Assembly (NCBI RefSeq): GCF_001552195.1
Contig: NZ_BCQS01000005.1
Coordinates: 806,001-870,000 of the forward strand
Reading direction: 5' to 3'
Source: Actinomadura latina NBRC 106108
GTDB lineage: Bacteria; Actinomycetota; Actinomycetes; Streptosporangiales; Streptosporangiaceae
DNA: 64,000 nucleotides
Below are positions 1 through 9,357 of this stretch, piece by piece. A program made the translations under genes and the position numbers. Below the pieces are notes generated by a model, which saw only the letters and a program-made list of their open reading frames with translations, had not been told where the DNA came from and searched no databases. The stretch's first letter is position 1; each line of letters begins with the position of its first letter.

Positions 1-615
1 GGATTCCCACTCGTCGACGTTGCGGAGAAGGGCCTCCAGGTAGGAGCGCAGGTGGGTGCGGTAGACGTCGCTGTAGGTGCGCAGGTAGGCGATCTCGCGT
101 TCCATCTCGCGGCGTTCGTCGGGCGGGAGGGGCGCGGACGGGGGCGGCTCGGCGGAGCGGACGGCGGCGTCGGCCACGGCGGCGGCCTTGCGGTGGGCGT
201 CCTCCAGGAGGTGTTCCGCGCGGCCCTTGGCGTCGGACAGGATCGCCTCCCGGTGCAGCCGCGCCTCGTGGGCCAGTTCGCGGGTGTACCGTTCGGCGTC
301 CGCGACGTAGAGGTCGGCGGTCTGCTGGGCCTGCGACAGGATCCGGACGGCCTGGAAGTGGGCGTCCTCCGGCGCCAGCACACTCGGCGTGCCCTTCGCG
401 CGCAGCCGGTTCACCTCGCCCGCGAGGGCGGCCTTGTCGTTGAGGATCTGCACGAGTTCCCGCTCGACGTACGCCAGGAAGCCGCGGACCTCGTCCTCGT
501 CGTATCCGCGGCGTCCGAGCGCGGCGCGGGCGAACACCACCGCCTGGAGTTCGCCCGGGGTCAGCCGAGACCCCGTGGACACGACGGGAAGGTTCGGGGA
601 GTTCAACGCGCTCAC
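1..615 (-). CDS. DivIVA-like coiled-coil protein, 3' end outside the window
   Basis: The minus strand reads open from a GTG at 615 to the window edge (205 codons, no stop). An N-terminal segment contains a GRRGYDEDEVRGFL motif, the tandem-helix signature of the DivIVA/Wag31 lipid-binding domain. A long charged helical region follows (around EVNRLRAKG, AERYTRELAHEARLH and REIAYLRTYSDVYRTHLRSY), typical of the DivIVA C-terminal coiled coil. The GTG overlaps the stop of the flavohaemoglobin gene as GTGA, so translation is probably coupled. The family recruits polar growth and septation proteins at curved membrane. It could be a DivIVA paralogue rather than the essential Wag31, which normally sits near the division cluster. 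Confidence 0.82.
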   Translation of the reverse strand, partial: MSALNSPNLPVVSTGSRLTPGELQAVVFARAALGRRGYDEDEVRGFLAYVERELVQILNDKAALAGEVNRLRAKGTPSVLAPEDAHFQAVRILSQAQQTADLYVADAERYTRELAHEARLHREAILSDAKGRAEHLLEDAHRKAAAVADAAVRSAEPPPSAPLPPDERREMEREIAYLRTYSDVYRTHLRSYLEALLRNVDEWES

Positions 616-1757
616 CTCTGTGCGTCGGCGAAGGTTTCCAGGCGGATGCGGCCACGCGGGACGCCGAGCCGCGTCAGCTGCTCGACGGTGTGCCCGACCA
701 TCGCGGACGGCCCGCACACATAGGCGTCGTGGCCGTCCCAGGGGCCGTGCCTCGCCACGATGTCCGACAGGTTGCCGTGCTCGACGTCGTCCGACCGGAG
801 GAACTCCGAGAAGCCGTGGCCGCCGGGTTCGTCCGACACGGCCGGGACGACGGTGAGCCAGTGGAACCCGCGGGCCAGCCTGGTCAGGTCCTCGAGGTCG
901 TACAGGCCGTCGCGGGTGCGGGCCCCGAAGAACAGGTGAACGCGCGGCGGGACGGGACGCCGTGAGATCTGCTCCAGGATCGCCTTGAGCGGCGCCAGGC
1001 CGGTGCTGCCCGCGATGAGCAGGACGTTCCGCGCCGACTCCTCGTCCAGCGTGAGCGTGCCGATGGGGGAGCCCATCCGGAGCCGGTCGCCGGGCTCGGT
1101 GCCGCGCACCAGGACCGGGCTCACCGGCCCGCCGTCCACGAGCCGGACGTGGAAGTCGACGGTGTGGTCGGGACGGGGCGCGTTCGCCATCGAGTAGTAC
1201 CGCCAGTGCCGCAGCCGGGCCGGCACCTCCAGCGCGACCGACTGACCGGGCGTGTAGGGCAGCGGCCGGTCCGGCTGGACGCGCAGGACGGCGATGTCGA
1301 ACCGGCGCCGTTCGACCGCGACGACCTGGCCGTTCCACCAGGCCGGGCTGTTCAGGGCGTTCTGGTCCGCGGCCTCGAGCATCACCTTGGCGACGAGGCT
1401 GTAGGCGGCGTTCCAGTCGCTTTCGACGTCGTCGGTCCAGTCGTCCCCGGTGAAGTGCCGCAGGGTGGCGAGGAGGCTGGCGCCGACGTGCGGGTAGTGC
1501 TCGGCGACGATCCCGAACCGGCGGTGGTCGCGGCCGAGCTGCTGGAGGAACGGGACGAGCGCGGGGAGGTCGTCGACCTGCGCGACGATGTGGCCGAGCG
1601 CGCGCAGCAGCTTGTCGCGCTGCCCGGTCATCCCGATCGGGAACATGTCGCGCAGGTGCGGGTTGCGCACGAACAGGTCGGAGTAGAAGAACAGGGCGAC
1701 GGCGTCGCCCTGTCCGGCGACCTTGTCGAAGTGGTCCTTCAGTCGTTGGGCGTCCAC
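612..1757 (-). CDS. Flavohaemoglobin-type nitric oxide dioxygenase/reductase
   Basis: 381 residues. The globin domain (about 1-135) carries a B10-type Tyr in FFYSDLF and the proximal haem His78 in RDHRRFG. A ferredoxin-reductase domain follows: an FAD site around RYYSMANAP (the RxYS motif) and an NAD(P)H site with GSTGLAPLKA and YVCGPSAM. Length and order match flavohaemoglobins, which oxidise NO to nitrate using O2 and NAD(P)H in the cytoplasm; some actinobacterial types act on other substrates, so NO dioxygenase is the family role rather than proven. It starts 6 bp after the single-domain globin gene and shares its N-terminal sequence pattern (MDAQ-LKD), so the two are tandem paralogues in one operon. 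Confidence 0.9.
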   Translation of the reverse strand: MDAQRLKDHFDKVAGQGDAVALFFYSDLFVRNPHLRDMFPIGMTGQRDKLLRALGHIVAQVDDLPALVPFLQQLGRDHRRFGIVAEHYPHVGASLLATLRHFTGDDWTDDVESDWNAAYSLVAKVMLEAADQNALNSPAWWNGQVVAVERRRFDIAVLRVQPDRPLPYTPGQSVALEVPARLRHWRYYSMANAPRPDHTVDFHVRLVDGGPVSPVLVRGTEPGDRLRMGSPIGTLTLDEESARNVLLIAGSTGLAPLKAILEQISRRPVPPRVHLFFGARTRDGLYDLEDLTRLARGFHWLTVVPAVSDEPGGHGFSEFLRSDDVEHGNLSDIVARHGPWDGHDAYVCGPSAMVGHTVEQLTRLGVPRGRIRLETFADAQR

Positions 1758-1763
1758 GCGGGA

Positions 1764-2177
1764 TCAGGCGACGGGCTCCGCGGCGGCCTCGGCCATGACC
1801 TTGGCCACGACGCCGTAGGCGGCCGTCCAGTCGCGTTCGAGGTCCTCGCTCCACGCGGGTCCGCTGAAGTAGGCGAGGGTCGCGAGGAGGCTCGCGCCGA
1901 CGGGGCCGTAGTGGTCGGCGACGACGCCGAAGCCGTGGTGGCGCCGGCCGAGGTCCCGCAGGAACGGGACGAGCGCGTCCGGATCGTCGACCGACGAGAC
2001 GATCTGGGAGAGCGCGGCGAGCAGCACCTCGTGCTGCTTGGCCATCGCCGCCGGGAACAGGGACCTGAGCTGCGGCGAACGCGCGAAAAGGTCGGCGTAG
2101 AAGTATTCGGCGACGTCCACGCCGTTCGTTCCCACCAGCGCGAAATTGTCCTTGAGTTTCTGAGCGTCCATGGGCAT
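1764..2177 (-). CDS. Single-domain globin
   Basis: About 137 residues, a complete globin fold without a reductase domain. It has the B10 Tyr in EYFYADLF and a proximal His in GRRHHGFG at the same alignment position as His78 of the downstream flavohaemoglobin. The conserved ADHYGPVGASLLATL helix resembles AEHYPHVGASLLATL of that neighbour. Single-domain globins of this class bind O2 and NO and need an external reductase, which the next gene could supply (inference). Start: the ATG at 2177 lies 5 nt after a GGTGAG Shine-Dalgarno; an ATG at 2171 (MDAQ) and a GTG at 2180 are also in frame. First gene of the operon, with its promoter in the AT-rich spacer to smc. Confidence 0.9.
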   Translation of the reverse strand: MPMDAQKLKDNFALVGTNGVDVAEYFYADLFARSPQLRSLFPAAMAKQHEVLLAALSQIVSSVDDPDALVPFLRDLGRRHHGFGVVADHYGPVGASLLATLAYFSGPAWSEDLERDWTAAYGVVAKVMAEAAAEPVA

Positions 2178-2339
2178 CACGTCTCACCGGTTCTCCGGCA
2201 CCGGACGGAGTCGGCCCGATTGGGGAGGCCGGAGAACCACGGTCCACATGGGTAGTCGATGCCTCCTTGCACGCACAAGCCCGCGAACGTAGCCGTAATG
2301 TCACGGTCAGTGCGGGCTGATCTCCCCCATTACCCCTCA

Positions 2340-2455
2340 CCGGCGAAAATGCGCCATAATCCGTCAGTTATTGCACATCGCACAAATTTTCCGCCCGTCC
2401 GAAATGCGGCAAGATGGGCGATGCAACGTTCCAAGTAAATCCGTGACGGATATTA
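2340..2455 (-). promoter_or_regulatory. Putative control region of the globin operon with two related palindromes
   Basis: The spacer between smc and the globin gene is unusually AT-rich. It contains a perfect 6-1-6 palindrome, ATCCGT-G-ACGGAT (2439-2451), and about 80 bp closer to the gene a second AATCCGT copy inside ATAA-TCCGTCAG-TTAT (2356-2371). On the minus strand TTGTGC, an 18-nt gap and GATTAT make a plausible sigma70-like promoter overlapping the second copy. Binding by a redox or NO-sensing repressor is inference; I could not match the sites to a known NsrR or Fnr consensus. Confidence 0.35.
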
Positions 2456-2475
2456 CGGACATATGAAATCGACGG

Positions 2476-5400
2476 TCAGCGGAGCCGCTGGCTGACGACC
2501 TGGGTGACGCCGTCGCCGCGCATGCTGACGCCGTAGAGGGCGTCGGCGCCCTCCATGGTGCGCTTCTGGTGGGTGATGACGATCAGCTGGGACGACTCGC
2601 GCAGTTCCTCGAAGACGGTGATCAGCCGCTGCGTGTTGGTGTCGTCCAGCGCGGCCTCGACCTCGTCCAGGACGTAGAACGGCGAGGGACGCGCCTTGAA
2701 CACGGCGACGAGGAAGGCGATGGCGACCAGCGAGCGCTCACCGCCGGACAGCAGCGACAGCCGCTTGACCTTCTTGCCGGGCGGGCGGGCCGAGACCTCG
2801 ACGCCGGTCGTGAGCATGTCGCCGGGCTCGGTCAGCGAGAGGCTGCCCTCGCCGCCGGGGAACAGCCGCGCGAAGATGCGCTCGAACTCGCGGGCGGTGT
2901 CCTCGTAGGCGGTGCCGAACACCTCCTGGACGCGGTCGTCGACCTCTTTGACGAGGCCGAGCAGTTCGCGCTGGGTCTTCTTGAGGTCCTCCAGCTGCGA
3001 GGTGAGGAACGCGTGCCGTTCCTCCAGCGCGGCGAACTCCTCCAGGGCGAGCGGGTTGACCTTGCCGAGCTGGTTGAGCTGCCGCTCGGCGACCTTGGCG
3101 CGCTTCTCCTGGACGGTCCGGTCATAGGGGACGGGCTGCGCGTCCTCCCCCTGCTCGGGGTCGGGCGGGACGTGCTGGTCGGGCCCGTACTCGGCGACGA
3201 GCGACTCGACCTCCAGCCCGAACTCCTCCAGCGCCCGCTGCTCGTACTGCTCCAGCCGGAGCCGCTGCTCGGCGCGGGCGACCTCGTTGCCGTGCACGAC
3301 GTTGACCAGGCGCTCCAGGGTCGCCGACAGCTCGCGGACCTGCGTCCGGACGACCTTCAGCTCGGCCTCGCGCGCGGCCTTCGCCTGCTCGGCGGCCTCG
3401 CGGCGGCGGACGGCCGCGGCGAGGGAGTGCTCGATGCGGTCGAGGGCGGTCCTGGCGCCCCGGTGGACGGCCTTGGCGACCCTCGCCTGCTCCTCCCGGC
3501 GGGCGCGGCGCTGGGCGGCGCGGGCGCGCTCCTCCCGCTCGCGGCGGGCACCGCGTTCCAGGGCGTCGGCGCGGCCGGCGATCGCCTGCACGCGCTCCTC
3601 GGCGGTGCGGACCGACAGCCGCGCCTCCATCTCGGCGGACCGCAGCCGCTGGCAGCGGGCGTTCAGCTCGTCGCGCGCCTCGGTGTCGTGCCCGGCCTCG
3701 GCGGCGACCTCGGCGGCCTCCTCCGACTCGGCGAGCCGCATCGCCAGCTCCTCGGCCGCCTGGGTGTCGCGCTCCAGCGACTCGGTCGCCGCGTCGAGGG
3801 CCTTGGTGAGCCGTTCCGCCTCGCCGCGCGCGGCGCGGACGTCGGCCTCCAGGCGCGCGGCGCGCTTGGCCTCCTGCGCGGCCTGCGCGTCGAACTCGCG
3901 CAAGCGCGCGCGGACGCGGTCAAGTTCGCTCTGGGCCTGGTTGACGCTCGACTGGGCCTCTCCGGCCGCGGCCTCCGCCGCCTCCAGCGCCGTCTGGGCG
4001 GACTGCTCGCGCTCCATCGACGCGCTGAGCTCGTCGGCGGCCACCCCGGCGCCGGTCTCGGCGGCGGCAAGGTCCTCGGTGGCCTCGTCGAGCGTCGCAC
4101 GCATCCGCAGGAGGCTCTGGCCTCCGCCGGCCGCGCCGCCCTGGGCCCAGTGCGCGCCCACGAGCTCGCCTTCGCGGGTCACGGCGCGCAGCGACGGCTC
4201 CCGGCGGACGAGCGAGGCCGCGGACGGCACGTCGTCCACCACGGCCACGTCCCGCAGGAGATGCTCGACGGCGGGACGCAGCGCGTCCGGAACGCTCACC
4301 GCGTCGACCGCGTAGTCGACACCGGGCACCCGCGCGGCCGATGCCGCCGCTCCCCCGCCGATGAGCAGCCCGGCGCGTCCCGCGTCGCGGGAGCGCAGCA
4401 GCACCAGGGCGGCCTCGGCCGTGTCCAGGGAGCCGACGGCGATGGCCTCGGCGGCGTTCCCGAGCGCGGCGGCGACCGCCGTCTCGTAGCCGGCACGGAC
4501 GTTCAGCAGCGACGCGACCGTCCCCAGCACCCCGTCGAGCGTGCCGTCCGCCCCGGCCGACAGCAGGGCCTCCCCGCCGTCGGCGGCGCTGGCGAGCGTC
4601 AGGTTCAGGGCCTCGATCCGCGCTTGAAGCGCCGCGACCTTCTTCTGCGCGGCCTGGTCGGCGGACCGCGCCGACCCCACCGCGGCCCGCGCCTCCTTCA
4701 ACGCCCGGCGCGGACCGTCGACGCCCGCGCGCGCCGCCTCGGCGGCGTCCTTCGCGGTCGCGAGGGCCTCCTGCGCGACCTCGTGCTCGGCGGCGAGCGC
4801 CGGGTCCTCGACGACCTCGGCCTCGAACGCCTCGAACTCGACCCGGGCGTCCTCGGCGCGCTGCCCGGCCTCCTCCCGCGCCTCGGCGAGCCGGCCGATC
4901 TCCGACCGCCCGGCCTGCGCCTTGCTGCGCAGCGCCTCGACCCGGCCGCGCAGCCGGGCCAGCTCCTCGCGCCGGTCGGCGGCGGCGCGCGCGGCGGCCT
5001 GCAGACGGCGCTCCTCGGCCGCGAGGGCCTCCTCGACGCCCGTCCGCTCCTGGACGGCGTCGGCGAGCCCGTCCTGCGCCTCGTCCAGCACGGCGCGGAG
5101 CATCTCCTCCTGCTCGCGGATCTCGGCGGCCTCGCGCTCCATGTCCTCGGGGTCGCGGCCGCGCCGCTCCTCCTCCCGCGCCTCGGCGGCGTTGCGGTGC
5201 CGCTCCGCGGCGAGGTCGGCGACGCCGTTCAGCCGCTCCTTCAGCGCCGACAGCTGGAACCACGTGTCCTGGACCTGCGCGAGCTTCGGCGCCTGCTCGG
5301 CCTCCTCCGCCTCCAGGACGGCCTCGCGCCGCTGCGCCTCGGCCAGCGCCCGCTCGGTCTCGGTGCGGCGCTCCCGGATCGCGGCCTCGTCGGCGGCCTC

Positions 5401-6129
5401 CTGCTCCAGCCTCGTCCGCAGCGTGACGAGGTCATCGGCCAGCAGCCGCAGCCGCGCGTCGCGCAGGTCGGCCTGGATCACCGCCGCCCGCCGCGCGATC
5501 TCGGCCTGCTTGCCGAGCGGTTTCAGCTGCCGCCGCAGCTCGCCCGTGAGGTCCTGGACGCGCGTGAGGTTGCCCTGCATCGCGTCCAGCTTCCGGAGCG
5601 CCTTCTCCTTGCGCTTGCGGTGCTTGAGGACGCCGGCGGCCTCCTCGATCACCGCCCGCCGCCCCTCCGGCCCCGAGTGCAGGACGCGGTCGAGCTGCCC
5701 CTGCCCGATGATGACGTGCATCTCGCGGCCGATGCCGGAGTCCGACAGCAGCTCCTGGATGTCCAGCAGCCGGCACCCGTCGCCGTTGATCGCGTACTCG
5801 CTGGACCCCGACCTGAACATCAGCCGGCTGATCGTCACCTCGGTGTAGTCGATGGGCAGCGCCCCGTCGGAGTTGTCGATCGTCAGCACGACCTCGGCGC
5901 GGCCGAGCGGCGCCCGGTTCGCCGTCCCGGCGAAGATGACGTCCTCCATCTTGCCGCCGCGCAGCGACTTGGCGCCCTGCTCCCCCATCACCCAGGCCAG
6001 CGCGTCCACGACGTTGGACTTGCCCGAGCCGTTCGGCCCCACGACGGCCGTGATCCCCGGCTCGAACTTCAGCGTGGTGGAGGACGCGAAGGACTTGAAG
6101 CCGCGCAGCGTCAAGGTCTTCAGGTACAA
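2476..6129 (-). CDS. smc: Chromosome segregation protein SMC
   Basis: 1217 residues, the usual length. Walker A GPNGSGKS is at residues 31-38; the C-terminal head has the ABC signature LSGGERSLVAIAF and Walker B FYVLDEVEAALDD. Two long charged coiled-coil arms flank a hinge at about 520-650 (around LDGVLGTVASLL and AVTREGELV). SMC dimers with ScpA/ScpB form the condensin that compacts the nucleoid and loads at parS-ParB. It follows the small coiled-coil gene and a 585-bp spacer, and precedes the globin operon on the same strand. The long reading frame on the opposite strand is a codon-bias shadow. Confidence 0.98.
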   Translation of the reverse strand: MYLKTLTLRGFKSFASSTTLKFEPGITAVVGPNGSGKSNVVDALAWVMGEQGAKSLRGGKMEDVIFAGTANRAPLGRAEVVLTIDNSDGALPIDYTEVTISRLMFRSGSSEYAINGDGCRLLDIQELLSDSGIGREMHVIIGQGQLDRVLHSGPEGRRAVIEEAAGVLKHRKRKEKALRKLDAMQGNLTRVQDLTGELRRQLKPLGKQAEIARRAAVIQADLRDARLRLLADDLVTLRTRLEQEAADEAAIRERRTETERALAEAQRREAVLEAEEAEQAPKLAQVQDTWFQLSALKERLNGVADLAAERHRNAAEAREEERRGRDPEDMEREAAEIREQEEMLRAVLDEAQDGLADAVQERTGVEEALAAEERRLQAAARAAADRREELARLRGRVEALRSKAQAGRSEIGRLAEAREEAGQRAEDARVEFEAFEAEVVEDPALAAEHEVAQEALATAKDAAEAARAGVDGPRRALKEARAAVGSARSADQAAQKKVAALQARIEALNLTLASAADGGEALLSAGADGTLDGVLGTVASLLNVRAGYETAVAAALGNAAEAIAVGSLDTAEAALVLLRSRDAGRAGLLIGGGAAASAARVPGVDYAVDAVSVPDALRPAVEHLLRDVAVVDDVPSAASLVRREPSLRAVTREGELVGAHWAQGGAAGGGQSLLRMRATLDEATEDLAAAETGAGVAADELSASMEREQSAQTALEAAEAAAGEAQSSVNQAQSELDRVRARLREFDAQAAQEAKRAARLEADVRAARGEAERLTKALDAATESLERDTQAAEELAMRLAESEEAAEVAAEAGHDTEARDELNARCQRLRSAEMEARLSVRTAEERVQAIAGRADALERGARREREERARAAQRRARREEQARVAKAVHRGARTALDRIEHSLAAAVRRREAAEQAKAAREAELKVVRTQVRELSATLERLVNVVHGNEVARAEQRLRLEQYEQRALEEFGLEVESLVAEYGPDQHVPPDPEQGEDAQPVPYDRTVQEKRAKVAERQLNQLGKVNPLALEEFAALEERHAFLTSQLEDLKKTQRELLGLVKEVDDRVQEVFGTAYEDTAREFERIFARLFPGGEGSLSLTEPGDMLTTGVEVSARPPGKKVKRLSLLSGGERSLVAIAFLVAVFKARPSPFYVLDEVEAALDDTNTQRLITVFEELRESSQLIVITHQKRTMEGADALYGVSMRGDGVTQVVSQRLR

Positions 6130-6714
6130 ACCCTCGCCATCCTCCCTGCTCCGCGTCGGTGCCGGACGCCGGGCGCCCCCCCGCGGCGGCCACCGGTTCC
6201 GCGCCCGATCGCAACGCTAGAGGCTATCGCGTACCTGCGCCGACGACCCGGGCCGCCGCCCATCCCGCCCGGGCGGGGCCGCGCCCGGCCCCGCCCCGCC
6301 CGTCAGATGCCACATTTCCAAAGATCAACACGGAACGTCCGGATTCGGCCGGCCCGAAAACAGAAGAACCTTTACCGCACCTTGAACGAGGCACACTCCG
6401 GCCGTCCAAACGGCCCGCCCCGGACGACAACTCCGCGGGACAAGAAGGGGCGACGCTCTCCGGAACTCGGGCAGGCACCCGTGAGCGCGATGACCTGGTA
6501 ATTCACAGCCCTGGACGCGCCGATGCGGCGTCCCGCGAGCGCCCTTCCGGCCACCGGGTGACCCGAACGTCGCGACCGCGCACGTTAGAGGCCCAGCGCC
6601 ACCGGTTCGGCGGCGTCTGGGCCTGGGGATCTGAGCCCGGCCCCACGGCGGCCCCAGCGCTGCGATCGCGTCCGAAGGCCGAAGGAGGAGAGCAGAGAAT
6701 GAATGCAGCGCCGA
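6130..6714. other. 585-bp spacer upstream of smc; no gene recognised
   Basis: No reading frame here has a recognisable product or a good ribosome site. It holds a GC hairpin (10-bp arms 6271-6280 and 6287-6296, 6-nt loop) about 140 bp upstream of smc, and a comparatively AT-rich stretch at 6310-6390 that could carry the smc promoter. The hairpin lacks a T-tract and could be a weak terminator for the upstream small gene or part of the smc leader. Confidence 0.4.
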
Positions 6715-6912
6715 TCAGGTCAGCGCGGGTTCGCGGTCCTTGACCGCAAGGGACATCACATCGTCGTCCGGCGCCGTCGCGAGCGCGTCGTTCTCTGCCT
6801 GAAGCCGTACGAGCTCGGCTTCCAGATCACGTACGCGCTGCTGCAGGCGCCGCATCTCCGCGACCATCCGGGGGTCGGGACCGCCGACGTGGCCGAGTAG
6901 AGCCTTCGCCAT
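6715..6912 (-). CDS. Small coiled-coil protein of unknown function
   Basis: 65 residues. Residues about 16-46 form a heptad-like helix (MVAEMRRLQQRVRDLEAELVRLQAEN), written here in parts: MVAEMRRLQQRV then RDLEAELVRLQAEN. A short acidic tail follows. The ATG at 6912 is preceded by GGAGG about 10 nt upstream. Similar short coiled-coil genes occur beside smc/mutM in actinobacteria as far as I recall, but I do not know a function. Dimerisation through the leucine-rich helix is likely. Confidence 0.65.
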   Translation of the reverse strand: MAKALLGHVGGPDPRMVAEMRRLQQRVRDLEAELVRLQAENDALATAPDDDVMSLAVKDREPALT

Positions 6913-7090
6913 GACTAAGGGTCCTCCACGCTGAGTAACCAGCAGGGATCGCGCACGAGAATCAACTGAAGTCGGTGCGCGTATCGTCTAGAGTCGCACC
7001 GGCCGGTGTCCTGGTCAAGACGCACATCACAGGCCGGTAACAACCTTCCTCTACTAGTTTAGCAGGTACGAACCGGAACGCCCCACCCGG

Positions 7091-7396
7091 TCAGCGTTCC
7101 AGGAAACCGGCGGCCTCGCCGCGCGGCGCGCTCCAGCGCTCCGTGACGCCCGTGACCTTGCCCGGACGTCCGGAAGTGTCACCGCCCAGCAGGTCGAGCA
7201 GCTGAAGGCAGCGGGCGCGCGGCCCCTCCGCCACGACCTCGACGCGCCCGTCGCCCAGGTTCGTCGCGCTGCCGGCCAGGCCGAGCTCCAGCGCCCGCGA
7301 CCGCACCCACCAGCGGAACCCGACGCCCTGGACGCGTCCGCGCACCCAGGCCGTGAGCCGCACGATCTCCTCGTCGTCCGCTTCGTCGTCCGTCAC
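7091..7396 (-). CDS. acyP: Acylphosphatase
   Basis: Small alpha/beta acylphosphatase that hydrolyses the carboxyl-phosphate bond of acyl phosphates. The active-site loop [11 protein letters not shown] contains the phosphate-binding Arg, and the catalytic Asn lies in [12 protein letters not shown]. The frame runs from GTG 7396 (101 aa), but the conserved domain begins at VRLTAWVRG, and an in-frame GTG at 7363 with GAGGAG just upstream (91 aa) is an equally good start. It lies 11 bp after mutM on the same strand, as is usual in actinobacteria. Confidence 0.88.
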   Translation of the reverse strand: MTDDEADDEEIVRLTAWVRGRVQGVGFRWWVRSRALELGLAGSATNLGDGRVEVVAEGPRARCLQLLDLLGGDTSGRPGKVTGVTERWSAPRGEAAGFLER

Positions 7397-7407
7397 GCTC
7401 CGAGACC

Positions 7408-8286
7408 CTAGTAGCGGGCGCGGCGGGGGCGCGGCTGGCACACCGGGCAGCTGTAGGACGAGCGGTTCATGAACTCGTCGCGGCGGATCGGGGCACCGCA
7501 GCGGCGGCACGGCTCGTCGCGGCGGCCGTAGGCGTCCAGGGAGCGCTCGAAGTAGCCGCTCTCGCCGTTCACGTTGACGTACAGGCTGTCGAAGGACGTG
7601 CCGCCGACGGCGAGAGCCGCCCCCATGACCTCCTGTGCGGCCTCCAGGACGCGCGTGGCCTCCGCGCGGGTCATAGTGTCGGTGGGGCGCGCCCAGTGCA
7701 GCTTCGCCCGCCACAGCGCCTCGTCGGCGTAGATGTTGCCGACCCCGCTGATCAGCGACTGGTCGAGCAGGGCGCGTTTGATGCCGGTCCTGCGGCGGCG
7801 CAGGGCCCGGAAGAACGCCCCGGCGTCGAAGGCGTCCTCCAGCGGATCGGCGGCGATGTGCACGATCGGCTCGGGGACGAGCGCGCCGGCGGAGAACGCG
7901 TCCGGGACGAGGCCGGTGAGCATCAGGTGCCCGAACGTCCGCTGGTCGACGAAGCGGAGGTCGTGGCCGCCGTCGGTGAAGGCCGCCCGGACCCGGAGGT
8001 GCTTCTCGCGTTCGCGGCCGGGCTCGCCGACGAGCAGCTGCCCGCTCATGCCGAGATGCGCCAGCACCGCCTCGGACTCGTCGTCGAGGGGGATCCACAG
8101 GTACTTGCCGCGGCGGCGCGGAGCCCGCATCGTGCGGCCGGCGAGGCGGGCGGCGAAGTCGGCCGGGCCGGCCTCGTGGCGGCGCACCGAGCGGGGGTGC
8201 AGGACCTCGGCGGACGCGATCGTCCGGCCGGTCGTCCAGCGGTCGAGGCCGCGCCGGACGACCTCGACCTCGGGCAGCTCAGGCAC
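7408..8286 (-). CDS. mutM: Formamidopyrimidine-DNA glycosylase
   Basis: 292 residues. The N-terminus MPELPEVE supplies the catalytic Pro2 and Glu3. A Lys-containing beta-hairpin and the H2TH region ([16 protein letters not shown]) follow, and a C-terminal zinc finger has two Cys pairs in CRRCGAP and SCPVCQP. The enzyme removes 8-oxoguanine and formamidopyrimidines from DNA and nicks by beta/delta elimination. Its start overlaps the rnc stop by 8 bp, implying translational coupling. Confidence 0.97.
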   Translation of the reverse strand: MPELPEVEVVRRGLDRWTTGRTIASAEVLHPRSVRRHEAGPADFAARLAGRTMRAPRRRGKYLWIPLDDESEAVLAHLGMSGQLLVGEPGREREKHLRVRAAFTDGGHDLRFVDQRTFGHLMLTGLVPDAFSAGALVPEPIVHIAADPLEDAFDAGAFFRALRRRRTGIKRALLDQSLISGVGNIYADEALWRAKLHWARPTDTMTRAEATRVLEAAQEVMGAALAVGGTSFDSLYVNVNGESGYFERSLDAYGRRDEPCRRCGAPIRRDEFMNRSSYSCPVCQPRPRRARY

Positions 8287-9058
8287 CGGCCTGCGCCTCC
8301 TGGACGGCCTCCTGGACGGCCTGCTCCCCCTGCGCTTCGGCCTCGCGCCCGACGACGATCGCGCGGATCTCGTTCCAGGCGGCCTCGGCGGCGTGCTGCT
8401 CGGCCTCCTTCTTGCTGCGGCCCTCCCCCGACCCGTAGGTCTTGCCGCCGACCCGCACGGACGCGCGGAACGTCTTCTGGTGGTCGGGGCCGCTCTCGGC
8501 GACGTGGTACTCGGGGACGCCCAGCTCCTCGACGGCCGTGAGCTCCTGCAGCGAGGTCTTCCAGTCGAGCCCGGCGCCGAGGCCCGCCGAGCGGGTGATC
8601 AGCACGTCGAAGAGCCGGTGCACGAGGGCGGACGCCTCGTCCAGCCCGCGGTCCAGGTAGACGGCGCCGATCAGCGCCTCCAGGGTGTCGGCCAGTATCG
8701 ACGACTTGTCGCGCCCCCCGGTGCCCTCCTCGCCGCGGCCGAGCCGGATGTGCGCGCCGACGCCGAGGCCGCGGGCGACGCCCGCCAGCGCGCGCATGTT
8801 GACGACGGCGGCGCGCAGCTTCGCCAGCTGGCCCTCGGGCAGGTCGGGATGGCCGCGGAACAGGGTGTCGGTGACGACGAGGCCCAGCACCGAGTCGCCG
8901 AGGAACTCCAGGCGCTCGTTGGTGGGCAGGCCGCCGTTCTCGTAGGCGTACGAACGGTGCGTCAGCGCCCGTTCGAGCAGGTCATCGGTCACTTCGACGC
9001 CGAGCGCGGCGGTCAGTTCCGCCTTGTCCGGCGTGGGTGCGCTCTTCTTGGCGCTCAC
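8279..9058 (-). CDS. rnc: Ribonuclease III
   Basis: 259 residues from the GTG at 9058, which has a strong GAGGAGG Shine-Dalgarno about 6 nt upstream; the open frame extends further 5' but that part has no homology and overlaps rpmF. The endonuclease domain carries the signature [13 protein letters not shown] with its Mg-binding acids and a downstream [13 protein letters not shown] helix. A dsRNA-binding domain follows ([12 protein letters not shown] to [14 protein letters not shown]). An Ala/Gln/Glu-rich tail ends the protein. It cuts double-stranded RNA in rRNA maturation and mRNA decay. Confidence 0.97.
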   Translation of the reverse strand: MSAKKSAPTPDKAELTAALGVEVTDDLLERALTHRSYAYENGGLPTNERLEFLGDSVLGLVVTDTLFRGHPDLPEGQLAKLRAAVVNMRALAGVARGLGVGAHIRLGRGEEGTGGRDKSSILADTLEALIGAVYLDRGLDEASALVHRLFDVLITRSAGLGAGLDWKTSLQELTAVEELGVPEYHVAESGPDHQKTFRASVRVGGKTYGSGEGRSKKEAEQHAAEAAWNEIRAIVVGREAEAQGEQAVQEAVQEAQAGA

Positions 9059-9306
9059 GGGCCCTCCTCGCAGGCCGTGCACCGCGCATGGCGCGGTCGC
9101 TGGTGCTGCGCGCCGGCCGAAGCGGCCGGGACGGCGAGGACGCGCGGCGAGGAGGATGTCCGCGAAGACGAGGTGCGCGCCGGTCTGCCTGATCCCGGCG
9201 TGCACCACGGCTCCGGGCGCAGCGAACCTTGGTTCAGTCTCCGCGCCGGTCACCACGCCGACGTCGCGCGCCGGGGTGGTCGGGGTGGGATGTCGTCCCG
9301 CACCTC

Positions 9307-9342
9307 GGGGGGCGGGCCGCGCCGTGCGCGGTTCCGCCCCCC
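9307..9342 (-). terminator. Strong hairpin after rpmF
   Basis: Nested inverted repeats, a 9-bp outer arm (9307-9315 with 9334-9342, GGGGGGCGG/CCGCCCCCC) and an inner CCGCGC/GCGCGG pair, lie about 15 bp past the rpmF stop. No T-tract is visible, so it is a GC-type actinobacterial terminator candidate or a processing signal before rnc. The rest of the 299-bp rpmF-rnc gap shows no gene. Confidence 0.55.
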
Positions 9343-9357
9343 AGGATGCGAGGAGAC

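Noticed and set aside
2340..2455. NsrR or Fnr binding site for the globin operon
   Set aside because: The dyads do not match the consensus sequences I know for those regulators, so no regulator is named.
2569..6501. A 1310-codon open frame antisense to smc
   Set aside because: Low-complexity Arg/Leu/Gly-rich translation produced by high third-position GC opposite the real smc gene; no motifs.
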